NCBI GenBank assembly: GCA_031361295.1
Contig: JANMCN010000300.1
Span: 21,388 to 85,387 of the forward strand
Length of the DNA: 64,000 bases
Source: JALZOC01 sp031361295
GTDB taxonomy: Bacteria > Acidobacteriota > Vicinamibacteria > Vicinamibacterales > 2-12-FULL-66-21
Direction of reading: 5' to 3'
The position numbers and the translations under genes are program-made. This document shows positions 43,518-52,880 of the stretch, in pieces. Below the pieces are notes generated by a model. It was not told the origin of the DNA and made no database searches. It worked only from the letters and a program-made list of their open reading frames with translations. Numbering within the stretch: the stretch's first letter is position 1; each line of letters begins with the position of its first letter.

Positions 43518-45323
43518 ATGGACGACGATTTGAAATCTGTGAAGCCGTGGGTGACATTTGCCGGCTGCGTGCTGGTGGTGGTCGTCCTGTACTGGGCTCA
43601 GGCCGTGCTGGTGCCGGTCGCGCTCGCGATCCTGCTGACGTTCGTGTTGACGCCGCCCGTCACCTGGCTGCAGCGCTGGGTCGGCGGCGGAGCCGCCGTG
43701 CTCCTTGTCGTCAGCCTGGTCTTCACCACGCTCGGGCTGGCCGGGTGGGGCCTCGCGCGCCAGATGAACCATCTGGCCGAGGACCTGCCCAGCTATCGTT
43801 CGAACATCCGCGCGAAGATCGCGGACGTCCGGGGGGCCGGCAAAGGCGGCACGGTCGAGAAGCTGAAGGAAAGCCTCGAGGACATCCAGACCGATCTCGG
43901 AACGCCGGCGGCGCCGAAGGGCACGTCCGCGCGGCCCGTCGTGGTGACGTCGCCGCAGGCCACGGGTCTCACCGGCTTTGGGTGGCTGGGCCCGCTCGTC
44001 GGCCCCATCAGCACGGCCGGCGTGGTCGTGGTGATGGTGATCTTCATGCTCCTCGAGCGCCGGGACCTCCGCGATCGGCTGATCCGGATGTTCGGCCACG
44101 GGCAGCTCGCAATCACCACGAAGGCGTTCGACGAAGCGGGCACCCGCGTGAGTCGGCAGCTGCTCATGCAGTCGCTCGTCAACGCGACGTATGGCGTAGC
44201 GGTGGGTGTCGGGCTGTATTTCCTGAGTGTGCCGTATGCCCTCGTCTGGGCGATGCTTGGCGCGGCCTTGCGGTTCATTCCGTACGTGGGGCCCGTACTC
44301 GCCGCGGGGGCGCCGATCCTGGTCAGCCTGGCGGCGCTGCACGGCTGGAGAGGACCGCTCGAAGTCGTGGCGCTTTTCACGGTGCTCGAACTCTTCACCA
44401 ACCTCGTGCTGGAAACGGTCCTCTACGCCGGGGCGGCCGGCGTCTCCCAGGTCGCGCTGCTCATCTCGGTGGCGTTCTGGACGTGGCTTTGGGGGCCGCT
44501 CGGCCTGCTGATGGCGACGCCGCTGACCGTGTGCCTCGTGGTCCTCGGCAAGCACGTGCCGGGGCTCGAGTTCGTCTGCACCCTCATGGCCGATACGCCG
44601 GCGCTGGCGCCCGAATATGGGTACTACCAGCGCCTCCTCGCGAGGGATCAGAGTGAAGCCGCCGATCTCATCGAACGGCATATCAAGGCGGAGTCGCCGA
44701 ACACCGTGTACGACGCGCTCATCCTGCCCGCGCTCAATTACGCGGAGCGCGACCGGATCGAACAGCGGCTGTCCACGGAGGAGGAGTCGTCGGTGATCGA
44801 CGCCACCCGCGAGCTGATCGTGGACGCGGCCGCGGCGTTACGGAAGCTGCACCCTGCGACTCCGGTGCCTGGCGCGGTGCTCGGCGCCGGAGTCGCGGCG
44901 CGTCGCGAGCGCGTCAGCGTCCTCGCCTACGCGGCCAACGGCGTGGCCGACGAGATTGCACTCGCGATGCTCGCGGACCTCATGGAGGATCTCCCGATTA
45001 CGCTCGAGATCAGCCGGACACGGATGCTCGCCGCCGACGTCGTCGCGGTGATCCAGGAGAAAAACTGCTCGATCGTCTGCATCGCAGACCTTCCACCGAG
45101 CGCGTCGTCGAAGACCCGGTACCTGGTGAAGAGGCTTCGCGCCGCGTTTCCGGATCTCCGAATCGTCGTCGGCCGATGGGCACCGCCGGCGCTGGCCGAC
45201 GAGAGCACGCAGGTGTTGCGAGACGCGGGCGCCACCCACGTCGCCTCGACGCTGGTCGAGACCAGAACGTACCTCGCCACGCTGCTCGATGTCGCACCCG
45301 TCCAGGGTGTGGATGCCGCATAA
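43518..45323 (+). CDS. AI-2E family transporter (PerM-like) with C-terminal Rossmann-like domain
   Basis: In 601 residues, the first 370 or so form a typical AI-2E/PerM membrane domain with eight helices: AQAVLVPVALAILLTFVLTP, a soluble loop, LMQSLVNATYGVAVGVGLYF, FIPYVGPVLAAGAPILV and GPLGLLMATPLTVCLVVLG. From about residue 470 a further cytoplasmic domain of alternating strands and helices (VSVLAYAANGVADEIALAML, CSIVCIADLPPSASSKTRYL, LRIVVGRWAPPALADEST) looks like a Rossmann or B12-binding-like fold, unusual for this family. No SD precedes ATG 43518. TACACT lies 9 bases upstream. ATG 43500 is the alternative start. Confidence 0.85.
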   Translation: MDDDLKSVKPWVTFAGCVLVVVVLYWAQAVLVPVALAILLTFVLTPPVTWLQRWVGGGAAVLLVVSLVFTTLGLAGWGLARQMNHLAEDLPSYRSNIRAKIADVRGAGKGGTVEKLKESLEDIQTDLGTPAAPKGTSARPVVVTSPQATGLTGFGWLGPLVGPISTAGVVVVMVIFMLLERRDLRDRLIRMFGHGQLAITTKAFDEAGTRVSRQLLMQSLVNATYGVAVGVGLYFLSVPYALVWAMLGAALRFIPYVGPVLAAGAPILVSLAALHGWRGPLEVVALFTVLELFTNLVLETVLYAGAAGVSQVALLISVAFWTWLWGPLGLLMATPLTVCLVVLGKHVPGLEFVCTLMADTPALAPEYGYYQRLLARDQSEAADLIERHIKAESPNTVYDALILPALNYAERDRIEQRLSTEEESSVIDATRELIVDAAAALRKLHPATPVPGAVLGAGVAARRERVSVLAYAANGVADEIALAMLADLMEDLPITLEISRTRMLAADVVAVIQEKNCSIVCIADLPPSASSKTRYLVKRLRAAFPDLRIVVGRWAPPALADESTQVLRDAGATHVASTLVETRTYLATLLDVAPVQGVDAA

Positions 45324-45340
45324 CGTTCGCGCGCTGGCGG

Positions 45341-45367
45341 TACGTAGGGCGGCACGTCAGTGCCGCG
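45341..45367. repeat. GCGGCAC hairpin repeat, first of left cluster
   Basis: GCGGCAC-GTCA-GTGCCGC preceded by GTAG. It lies 18 bases after the AI-2E stop. Confidence 0.8.
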
Positions 45368-45420
45368 GTTATCGGTATGTCGCGCGGTGCTACACTGCGG
45401 CGGCCGCCGCGAGATGACAC

Positions 45421-45445
45421 CGCGCAGCTGAAGCTGCGCGCTACG
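45421..45445. repeat. TGAA-apex hairpin repeat, opposite orientation
   Basis: CGCGCAGC-TGAA-GCTGCGCG followed by CTACG. The trailing CTACG is the complement of the CGTAG that precedes the other copies, so this one points the other way. Confidence 0.8.
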
Positions 45446-45456
45446 GGCGGGCGAGA

Positions 45457-45480
45457 CGTAGCGCGGCACTTCAGTGCCGC
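45457..45480. repeat. GCGGCAC hairpin repeat
   Basis: CGTAGC then GCGGCAC-TTCA-GTGCCGC. It is an exact reverse-complement match, flank included, of the copy at 48459-48482. Confidence 0.85.
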
Positions 45481-45493
45481 AAGGGTGTGGGTG

Positions 45494-45517
45494 CGTAGCG
45501 CGGCACTCCAGTGCCGC
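45494..45517. repeat. GCGGCAC hairpin repeat next to the amidohydrolase start
   Basis: CGTAGC then GCGGCAC-TCCA-GTGCCGC, ending 23 bases before ATG 45541. Only the apex differs by one base from the preceding copy. Confidence 0.85.
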
Positions 45518-45540
45518 GGTCCGCTCGACGTGGAGAAGGA

Positions 45541-47076
45541 ATGCGTACAGTGAGGGCATCGGCCATCGCATCAATCCTGGCGCTGTCGGCCGCGGTGTTC
45601 GCGCCGCAGCAAACGACGCCATCCGGGCAGTCTCCGGCCCCGTCCGAGCGCCCTGCGCGGCCGGTGCCGGATCCGGCGATCCCGGGTGAACGAACCGCGC
45701 AGCCCGCTGAAAATCCGCAGCGGCCGGCGGGGACGCCGCAAGCGGCTACGCCGCAGACCGGCGGCACCGCACCGCTCGTGTCCAACCCCTATCCATCGAC
45801 GTACGCGCCCTTGCCGTCACAGACGACCGTTATCCGGAACGCGACCATCCTCACGGCCGCGGGCCCGGTGATCGAACGCGGATCGCTCCTGCTGCAGGGC
45901 GGAAAGATCGCGGCGGTCGGGGAGGCCGTCACGGCACCGGCCGATGCGCGGATCATCGACGCGGCCGGCCGGTGGGTCACGCCAGGGATCATCGATACGC
46001 ACTCGCACCTGGGGGTCTATCCCGCGCCCGGGGTCGCGGCGGTGGACGACGGCAACGAGATGACCAGTCCGAACACGGCCGAAGTGTGGGCGGAACATTC
46101 AATCTGGCCGCAGGACCCGCAGTTCGATCTCGCGCTGATGGGCGGCGTCACGACCATGCAGATCCTGCCCGGTTCCGCCAACCTGTTTGGCGGGCGCGGC
46201 GTGACGGTGAAGAACGTCCCGTCGCGGACGGAGCAGGGCATGAAATTTCCCGGCGCGCCCTACAGCCTGAAGATGGCCTGCGGCGAGAATCCGAAGCGTG
46301 TCTACGGCGGCCGCAACAGTTCGCCGCAGACCCGCATGGGCAACGTGGCCGGTTACCGTCGGGCGTGGATCGCCGCCGCCGAGTATCGCGACAACTTCAG
46401 GCGATGGCGCGAGAACGGATCGGACCCCACGAAGCGGCCCGAGCGCAACCTGCAGATGGAGACGCTCGCCGGCGTCCTCAGCGGCGAAATTCTCGTGCAC
46501 AACCACTGCTACCGCGCCGACGAGATGGCGGTGATGATCGATATCGCGAAAGAGTTCGGCTACCGGATCTCCTCGTTTCATCACGCTGTCGAAGCCTACA
46601 AGGTGCGCGACCTGCTGCTGGCGAACAACATCTGCGCGAGCATGTGGGCCGACTGGTGGGGGTTCAAGCTCGAAGCATTCGATGGCATCCGGGAGAACAT
46701 CGCGCTGGTGGACGCCGCGAAAGGCTGTGCGATCGTCCATTCCGACGATCCAAACGGGATCCAGCGGCTGAATCAGGAGGCGGCCAAGGCAATGCGCGCC
46801 GGACGCGACGCCGGCCTCACGATCGGACCGGCGGACGCCGTCAGGTGGCTGACCATCAATCCCGCACGAGCACTCGGGATCGACAAGATGACGGGCTCGC
46901 TGGAGACCGGAAAAGGAGCCGACGTGGTCATCTGGTCCGCGGATCCATTCAGCGTCTACAGCCGCGCCGAACAGGTGTTCATCGACGGCGCGCTGCTATT
47001 CGATCGGAACGACCCGCAGACGTACCCGCTTCGCGATTTCGCCGCCGGCACGACCCAGCAGGGAGACGTGCGATGA
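45541..47076 (+). CDS. Secreted metal-dependent amidohydrolase
   Basis: This 511-residue imidazolonepropionase/D-aminoacylase-type TIM-barrel hydrolase has a signal peptide (about 1-22) and a Pro-rich linker to about residue 85. Metal-site motifs are present: DTHSHLG with H154 and H156, EILVHNHCYRADE near 316-328, ISSFHHAVEAYK and the catalytic IVHSDDPNG (Asp near 402). The C-terminal composite strand holds GKGADVVIWSADPF. The natural substrate is unknown. GGAG lies five bases before ATG 45541. The stop overlaps the paralogous gene downstream as ATGA. Confidence 0.9.
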   Translation: MRTVRASAIASILALSAAVFAPQQTTPSGQSPAPSERPARPVPDPAIPGERTAQPAENPQRPAGTPQAATPQTGGTAPLVSNPYPSTYAPLPSQTTVIRNATILTAAGPVIERGSLLLQGGKIAAVGEAVTAPADARIIDAAGRWVTPGIIDTHSHLGVYPAPGVAAVDDGNEMTSPNTAEVWAEHSIWPQDPQFDLALMGGVTTMQILPGSANLFGGRGVTVKNVPSRTEQGMKFPGAPYSLKMACGENPKRVYGGRNSSPQTRMGNVAGYRRAWIAAAEYRDNFRRWRENGSDPTKRPERNLQMETLAGVLSGEILVHNHCYRADEMAVMIDIAKEFGYRISSFHHAVEAYKVRDLLLANNICASMWADWWGFKLEAFDGIRENIALVDAAKGCAIVHSDDPNGIQRLNQEAAKAMRAGRDAGLTIGPADAVRWLTINPARALGIDKMTGSLETGKGADVVIWSADPFSVYSRAEQVFIDGALLFDRNDPQTYPLRDFAAGTTQQGDVR

Positions 47077-48443
47077 GGGTGGCGGCGCCGCTCCTGCTCG
47101 TGCTCACGCTCGCTTCGCCGGCCGCATTCATGCCGCCGGCGGCGATGGACGCCACGGTCCCGAAGGGCTCGCGGACGCTCGCGTCGTTTCACGCGACGGG
47201 GGCGGGGAGAGGGCAGCGGGTCGTCGCGCCCGCGACGGTTGCGGCGGCGCCGGCCGGGGAGACCGTGGCGATCATCAACGCGCGCGTGCTGCCCGTCTCG
47301 GGGCCTGCACTCGAACGCGGGATGGTGTTGATCGCGAACGGCAAGATTGCCGCGGTCGGCGCGTCGGTCGCGCTGCCGGAAGGCGCACGGGTGATTGACG
47401 CGACAGGCAAGGTCGTCACCCCGGGCTGGCTGGAGTCGGCGACTCAGCTGGGGATCGTCGAGATCCCGTCCTCCGCCGAAGGCACAGCGGATCAGACGAC
47501 CAGCGATCCGGGCCTGAGCGCGGCATTCAGCGTTGTCGACGCCTTCAACGGAGATACGACACTGATCCCGGTGACCCGCGTCGAAGGCATCACGCGCGCG
47601 GTCGTGATGCCCGCCGGCAACCACGTGCTGGTCGGACAGGGAGCCGTGATTGACCTGTCGGGAGCACAGGCGCCGGAGGCGATCACCAGGGCGCCCGCCG
47701 CCATGTTCGCGCAGCTCGGCGAGGCCGGCGCGGCTGCGGAGGGAGGTTCCCGCGCTTCGGCGATGCTGCGGCTGCGCGAAGCGCTCCAGGACGCCCTGGA
47801 TTTCGCGCGCAACCGTCTCGCGTGGAATGCCGCGCAGCGGCACCCCTACACGCGTGGACGGCTCGACCTCGAGGCTCTCGGTCCGGTCGTCCGGGGTGAA
47901 CTGCCCCTGGCGGTCCAGGCCAACCGCGCGAGCGATCTGCTTGCGGCGCTGCGCCTGGCACAGGAGTTCAAACTGAAGCTGATCCTGATGGGGGCGGCTG
48001 AAGGCTGGCGCGTGGCGGACCAGATTGCGGCGCAGAAGGTCCCCGTCGTCATCAAGCCGCTGACGAACATCCCGTCCTTCGATGCGCTGGGTGCCACGCT
48101 CGAAAACGCCGCGCGCCTGTCGAAGGCCGGAGTGGCGCTGGTTCTCTCCTCGTTCGAGACGCACAATGCCCGCAACCTGCGTCAGGAGGCCGGCAATGCG
48201 ATCTCGTACGGCCTCGATCGCGACGCGGCGCTGCGCGCCGTCACTCTCACACCTGCAGAGGTGTGGGGCATCGCCGCCCGATACGGATCGCTCGAGCCCG
48301 GGAAGGACGCCGACGTCGTCGTGTGGTCAGGGGACCCGTTCGAGTTGACGACCGGCCCCGAGCACGTTTTCATCAAAGGGCACGAGATGTCGAAGGACAC
48401 GCGCCAGCGTCGGCTGCTCGAGCGGTATCGAACGATCCGATAG
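47073..48443 (+). CDS. Amidohydrolase paralogue lacking the HxH metal motif
   Basis: The 456-residue paralogue has a signal peptide (about 1-20) and the same layout: IINARVLPVSGPALERGMVL, then VVTPGWLESATQLGIVE where the upstream gene has DTHSH, so the first two metal histidines are gone. Later parts of the fold persist (LILMGAAEGWRVADQIAAQK, LSSFETHNARNLRQEAGNAI, GKDADVVVWSGDPFELTTGP). It may be a structural partner of the active enzyme or an inactive copy under constraint. It is coupled to the first gene by ATGA and ends just before a hairpin repeat. Confidence 0.88.
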   Translation: MRVAAPLLLVLTLASPAAFMPPAAMDATVPKGSRTLASFHATGAGRGQRVVAPATVAAAPAGETVAIINARVLPVSGPALERGMVLIANGKIAAVGASVALPEGARVIDATGKVVTPGWLESATQLGIVEIPSSAEGTADQTTSDPGLSAAFSVVDAFNGDTTLIPVTRVEGITRAVVMPAGNHVLVGQGAVIDLSGAQAPEAITRAPAAMFAQLGEAGAAAEGGSRASAMLRLREALQDALDFARNRLAWNAAQRHPYTRGRLDLEALGPVVRGELPLAVQANRASDLLAALRLAQEFKLKLILMGAAEGWRVADQIAAQKVPVVIKPLTNIPSFDALGATLENAARLSKAGVALVLSSFETHNARNLRQEAGNAISYGLDRDAALRAVTLTPAEVWGIAARYGSLEPGKDADVVVWSGDPFELTTGPEHVFIKGHEMSKDTRQRRLLERYRTIR

Positions 48444-48458
48444 ACGCCCCCGCGGGAC

Positions 48459-48482
48459 GCGGCACTGAAGTGCCGCGCTACG
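48459..48482. repeat. GCGGCAC hairpin repeat, right cluster (inverted)
   Basis: GCGGCAC-TGAA-GTGCCGC then GCTACG, the reverse complement of the copy at 45457-45480. It starts 16 bases after the second amidohydrolase stop. Confidence 0.85.
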
Positions 48483-48502
48483 GAGCTTGGAACCGCCGGA
48501 CA

Positions 48503-48520
48503 CGGCACTGAAGTGCCGCA
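48503..48520. repeat. GGCAC hairpin repeat, right cluster
   Basis: CGGCAC-TGAA-GTGCCG, with six-base perfect arms. Its flank no longer matches CTACG, so it is a worn copy. Confidence 0.75.
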
Positions 48521-48540
48521 CCGCGCGTGCGCTTCGCACC

Positions 48541-49287
48541 TCAGAACAGGCCGATGAGCCGCATCGCCGCGACGGCGGCGAACGCGAGCAGCAGGAGATC
48601 GAACGTGCGCTGCGGTATACGCGCCGTCAGCCACCGCCCCGCCAGCAGGCCCCCCACAATCAGCGGGCTCAGCACCAGGTTCAGCAGCAGCGTGCCGCCG
48701 TGGATCAGGCCCAGCGCGAGGCTGAACGGAATCTTGAACGAATTCACGATCAGGAAGAACCAGGCGCTCGTACCGACGAACTCCAGTTTCGGCAGGGACA
48801 CCGCCAGGCAGTAAACGGCAAACACCGGCCCCGCCGCGTTCGCCAGCATGGTCGCACCCCCCGCGACGAGCCCGATGGTCCAGGCGAACAGTCTCGTATG
48901 GGGCACGTTGCCAAACCAGTCGGGCTTCTGCATGCGCGCGAGCTGCAGCGCGATCAATCCCAGGATGATGCCGCCGATGATGGGCTTGTACACCGCCTCG
49001 CTGAGCGAGCGCATGTACCAGGCGGATACGATCACGCCGAGACATGCCGGGGGCAGCATGCGGCGGATGTAATCCCAGCGGGCATGCTGGTGGAACGCCC
49101 GAACCGCAGCGACATCGCCAACGATGAGCATGGGCAGCACGATTCCCGTCGAGGTGCGCGCGCCAAAGATGAAGGCAAAGATCACGACGGGCAGCAGGCC
49201 CATCCCGGAGATCCCGGACTTGCCGATGCCGACGCACGCCGCGGCGACGACGGCCAGGAGCCATTGCAGGGAGTCCAGATGGGGCAT
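48541..49287 (-). CDS. TauE/SafE family membrane permease
   Basis: This 248-residue protein has about seven or eight TM helices. GIGKSGISGMGLLPVVIFAF and GGATMLANAAGPVFAVYCLA are the two repeats of the TauE/SafE (sulfite/anion exporter-like) family, each with its glycine-rich helix break. Family members move sulfite, sulfonates or other organic anions. No sulfur genes are adjacent. It starts at ATG 49287 without a clear SD and ends 20 bases from the last hairpin repeat. Confidence 0.9.
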   Translation of the reverse strand: MPHLDSLQWLLAVVAAACVGIGKSGISGMGLLPVVIFAFIFGARTSTGIVLPMLIVGDVAAVRAFHQHARWDYIRRMLPPACLGVIVSAWYMRSLSEAVYKPIIGGIILGLIALQLARMQKPDWFGNVPHTRLFAWTIGLVAGGATMLANAAGPVFAVYCLAVSLPKLEFVGTSAWFFLIVNSFKIPFSLALGLIHGGTLLLNLVLSPLIVGGLLAGRWLTARIPQRTFDLLLLAFAAVAAMRLIGLF

Positions 49288-49524
49288 TGATCGCAGCTAG
49301 TATCGGTCAGATCTGGGGGCCCTGGTCGGTTTTACCGTCTCGGCCGCGCGGCGGCCCGAACACGGGCATCGACGCGGATGAGCGGCCAGACTCCGGTCGG
49401 GGGTGTGGTCCCGCCCGCCGGGCGGAAGGATGGGTTTCCGGCGGACGGCGCCGCAGCCACGAGCCGGCGGCGTCCCAGAGTTCCGGCCCGGCGACCCGAC
49501 GACGGCGCGATCGCGAGAACGGAC

Positions 49525-49530
49525 TATAAT
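49525..49530 (+). promoter_or_regulatory. -10 TATAAT of the SNF2 helicase gene
   Basis: A consensus TATAAT lies 16 bases before ATG 49547. A CGGGGG/CCCCCG inverted repeat (49531-49545) fills the space between, and no SD is present. Confidence 0.55.
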
Positions 49531-49546
49531 CGGGGGTTCCCCCCGA

Positions 49547-52500
49547 ATGTTCACCAAGGCGCTCGCCCCTTCCGTCAACGTCAGGACCCGCGCAAAAGGG
49601 CTTCAGTATCTCAACGCTGGCCGCGTCATCGAGATCGGCGGCGCCGAGTGGGTGGCGAACGCCGTCGTGCGGGGCACGCGCGACTATCGCGTGGACCTGG
49701 CGCGCGATCGCAGCCGATTCACCGGCGCGTGCGAGTGCCCCTACTACGCGGACCGCGCGGAAATCTGCAAGCACATCTGGGCCGCGCTGCTCGAAGCCGA
49801 GGACCGGAATCTGCTCGCCGGCGACGGCCCGGTGGGCCGCGATGCGGTGATCGAGCCCGAGTATCGCCCGAGTGCCGCGGACGTCCGGGAGCAGCCAGAG
49901 GTCAGCTACGCGGGGCCCGGCGCGCGGACCCACGTGGTGAAGCCTCCCGCGTGGCAGCGTTTTCTCCACGAGCTCCAGCAGGACGTCGCGGCCGCCGAGG
50001 GCGCGGTGCCTCTGCCCCGTTTCTCGAACGGCGAAATCGTCTATGCCATTGACGTGCGCGGGACGCTCGCGGGCCGCGGGACGGTCGTCAGCGTGTTCTT
50101 CCGGCAGCGACGGAAGAGCGGCGCCTGGACCAAGCCGAAACCCGTCGGCATCACGCCCGCGGAAGCCGAGCACATGATCGATCGCGACGACCGCGAGATC
50201 CTGTCGCTGCTCATCGGGGCATCGAACGCCTGGTCTCAGACCGCGGCGTACGAAGCGGGTTACCCGCGCCTGTCCCGCTACGTCCTGAACGGCCCGCTCG
50301 AGGATCGGGTGCTGCCCATGCTGGCCCGCACCGGCCGCGCGCATCTCGACAGCGCCGCCGAGGAGCACGGGCTCCTCCCGATTTCGTGGGACGCAGGCAA
50401 CCCCTGGACATTCGAGCTGGAAGTTGCCGCCGACGAGAGGCACGACACGATCCGGATCGATGGAGCGTTTCTTCGCGGCGGCGAGCGGATGGCGTTGCGG
50501 GAGCCTGTCCTGCTGCTCAGCCGCGGGTTCCTCTTCACCCGCACGACCATGGCGCGACTGGATCTGGAGGGCGGGTTCGCGTGGCTGGCACGACTGCGCA
50601 GCTTCGGTCCGATGGCCATCCCGCAATCGGAAGCCGGCGCCCTGCTCGAGACGCTGGCGCGGTCCGGTCTCGACCCCCGCTCCCTGCCGGCGGATCTTCG
50701 CTACGACGTCGTCGACGGCGTCCCGCGGCCCCGCATCCGCGTCGGCAGACCGGAACGGCAGAACCCGTACGCGTTGCGCCAGGACCTCCGGGCGGCCGTG
50801 CAGTTCGATTACGACGGGATTGTCGTGGAAGGTCCCCCGGGTGCAACCGCCTACGACGGCGAACGGCGTCGCCTCGTGCGCCGGAATCGTACCGCGGAGC
50901 AGGCGGCCATCGATCGGCTGCATCAACTCGGGTTCCGCTATACCTGGAGCCACTTCGAGTCGCGGCAGATACTCGGCATCTCGCCAGAGCAGTTTCCCAG
51001 GGTCGTCCACACTCTCGTCAACGAAGGCTGGCGGGTGGAGGCGGAGGGCCGCGCGTTCCGCTCGCCGGTGGGCATGCAGCTCGAGGTCTCCTCCGGCATC
51101 GACTGGTTCGACCTGCACGGCGACATCGATTTCGGCGACGGCCGGTCCGCCCCCTTTCCGCAGCTGCTCGCCGCCATCTCCCGCGGCGAGGACGTGGTGG
51201 TGCTCGACGATGGGAGCGTCGGCCTGCTGCCGGAGGAGTGGCTGCGCCGCTATACGGCAATCGCGGGGTTCGGCAAGACGGAGGGTGACGCCATCCGCTT
51301 CCGGCGTTCGCAGGCCGCGCTGCTCGACGCGCTCCTGGCCACGCAGCCGACGATTGCATACGATGAAGTCTTCGAGCACGTCCGATCGGAGCTCCGCACG
51401 TTTGGCGGCGTGGTCGCCGCCGACCCGCCGCCGTCGTTCCGCGGCACGCTGCGGGAATATCAACGGGAGGCGCTGGGCTGGTTCGAGTTCCTGCGCCGCT
51501 TCGGCTTCGGCGGATGCCTCGCGGACGACATGGGCCTCGGCAAGACCGTGATGGTGCTTGCGCTCCTCGACGGATGCCGTAACGCCCGCGGGTCGGGGCC
51601 GCGCGTCCCCTCGCTCGTCGTGGTTCCGAAATCGCTCGTCTTCAACTGGATGGACGAGGCCGCCCGGTTCGCGCCGGAGTTGACGGTCCTCGACTTTACG
51701 GGCCCCGTGCGCGATCTGGCCTCGGTCCGCGGCGCGGATCTCGTTCTGACGACGTACGGAACGCTGCGGCGGGACGCGGTGGAGCTCTCGACGATCGAGT
51801 TCGAGTACGCCATTCTCGACGAAGCGCAGGCCATCAAGAATGCCGCGACCGCGTCCGCCAAGGCGGCGCGCCTGCTGCGCGCGCGCCACCGGCTGGCGCT
51901 GAGCGGCACGCCAATCGAGAATCATCTCGGGGAATTGTGGAGCCTGTTCGACTTCCTGAATCCCGGCCTGCTCGGCACCGCGAAGTCCTTTCAGCGCGCC
52001 AGCGGAACGCGTGGTCGTGGCGAGGAGGACCTCGAGTGGCTGTCGCGGGCGCTCCGCCCGTTCCTGCTGCGGCGCACCAAGGAGCAGGTCGCGCCGGAGC
52101 TGCCCCGCCGGACCGAGCAGACGCTGCAGTGCGAGCTCGAAGGCCCGCAGCGACGGCACTACGACGAGCTTCGCGCGCACTACCGCGAGACGTTGCTGGC
52201 CCGCGTGGCGCGGGAAGGCGTCAACCGTTCGAAGATGCAGATACTCGAGGCGCTGCTGCGGCTCCGCCAGGCGGCGTGCCACAGCGGACTCATCGATCCC
52301 CGCCGCGCACACGAGTCATCCGCAAAATTCGACGTCCTCATTCCGCGGCTTTCCGAAGTGATCGACGAAGGGCACAAGGCGCTGGTGTTCTCGCAGTTCA
52401 CGAGTTTTCTCGCCCTGCTGCGTCCGCGACTCGACGCGCTGGGGATCAAGTACGAGTACCTGGATGGCCGCACGCGCGACCGCGCCGCACGCGTCGATCG

Positions 52501-52825
52501 CTTCCAGACCGATCCGGACTGCCGGCTGTTCCTCATCAGCCTCAAAGCCGGAGGCCTAGGGCTGAATCTGACGGCCGCGGAGTACGTGTTCCTGCTCGAT
52601 CCGTGGTGGAACCCGGCGGCCGAAGCGCAGGCCATCGATCGCGCCCACCGGATCGGCCAGTCGCGCCACGTCTTCGCGTATCGCCTGCTGGCGCGTGACA
52701 CGGTCGAGGAAAAGGTCGCCGAGCTGCAGCGGACCAAGCGGGAGCTCGCGGACGCCATCCTCACGGCAGACGCCGGGCTCGTGCGCACCCTGCGCACCGA
52801 GGACCTCGAACTGCTGCTCTCCTGA
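49547..52825 (+). CDS. SNF2/RapA-type helicase with SWIM zinc finger
   Basis: This 1,092-residue DNA translocase has an N-terminal SWIM finger ACECPYYADRAEICKHIW (about 61-78; CxC...CxH), a long middle region, and then Snf2 motifs: Walker A LADDMGLGKT (about 658-667), motif Ia VVVPKSLVFNWMDE, Walker B AILDEAQAIKN (about 754-764), motif III RLALSGTPIENH, and C-terminal helicase motifs LVFSQFTSFLALL, SLKAGGLGLNLTAA and AHRIGQSRHVF. Such SWIM-Snf2 proteins probably remodel protein-DNA complexes or transcription complexes. Order and motifs are complete. ATG 49547 lies 16 bases after TATAAT, with no SD. Confidence 0.92.
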   Translation: MFTKALAPSVNVRTRAKGLQYLNAGRVIEIGGAEWVANAVVRGTRDYRVDLARDRSRFTGACECPYYADRAEICKHIWAALLEAEDRNLLAGDGPVGRDAVIEPEYRPSAADVREQPEVSYAGPGARTHVVKPPAWQRFLHELQQDVAAAEGAVPLPRFSNGEIVYAIDVRGTLAGRGTVVSVFFRQRRKSGAWTKPKPVGITPAEAEHMIDRDDREILSLLIGASNAWSQTAAYEAGYPRLSRYVLNGPLEDRVLPMLARTGRAHLDSAAEEHGLLPISWDAGNPWTFELEVAADERHDTIRIDGAFLRGGERMALREPVLLLSRGFLFTRTTMARLDLEGGFAWLARLRSFGPMAIPQSEAGALLETLARSGLDPRSLPADLRYDVVDGVPRPRIRVGRPERQNPYALRQDLRAAVQFDYDGIVVEGPPGATAYDGERRRLVRRNRTAEQAAIDRLHQLGFRYTWSHFESRQILGISPEQFPRVVHTLVNEGWRVEAEGRAFRSPVGMQLEVSSGIDWFDLHGDIDFGDGRSAPFPQLLAAISRGEDVVVLDDGSVGLLPEEWLRRYTAIAGFGKTEGDAIRFRRSQAALLDALLATQPTIAYDEVFEHVRSELRTFGGVVAADPPPSFRGTLREYQREALGWFEFLRRFGFGGCLADDMGLGKTVMVLALLDGCRNARGSGPRVPSLVVVPKSLVFNWMDEAARFAPELTVLDFTGPVRDLASVRGADLVLTTYGTLRRDAVELSTIEFEYAILDEAQAIKNAATASAKAARLLRARHRLALSGTPIENHLGELWSLFDFLNPGLLGTAKSFQRASGTRGRGEEDLEWLSRALRPFLLRRTKEQVAPELPRRTEQTLQCELEGPQRRHYDELRAHYRETLLARVAREGVNRSKMQILEALLRLRQAACHSGLIDPRRAHESSAKFDVLIPRLSEVIDEGHKALVFSQFTSFLALLRPRLDALGIKYEYLDGRTRDRAARVDRFQTDPDCRLFLISLKAGGLGLNLTAAEYVFLLDPWWNPAAEAQAIDRAHRIGQSRHVFAYRLLARDTVEEKVAELQRTKRELADAILTADAGLVRTLRTEDLELLLS

Positions 52826-52880
52826 CGAGCTGGAGCCCGGGAATGCTCCTTGCTCCAGGAATCGGCGGGTGAGCGACGTG

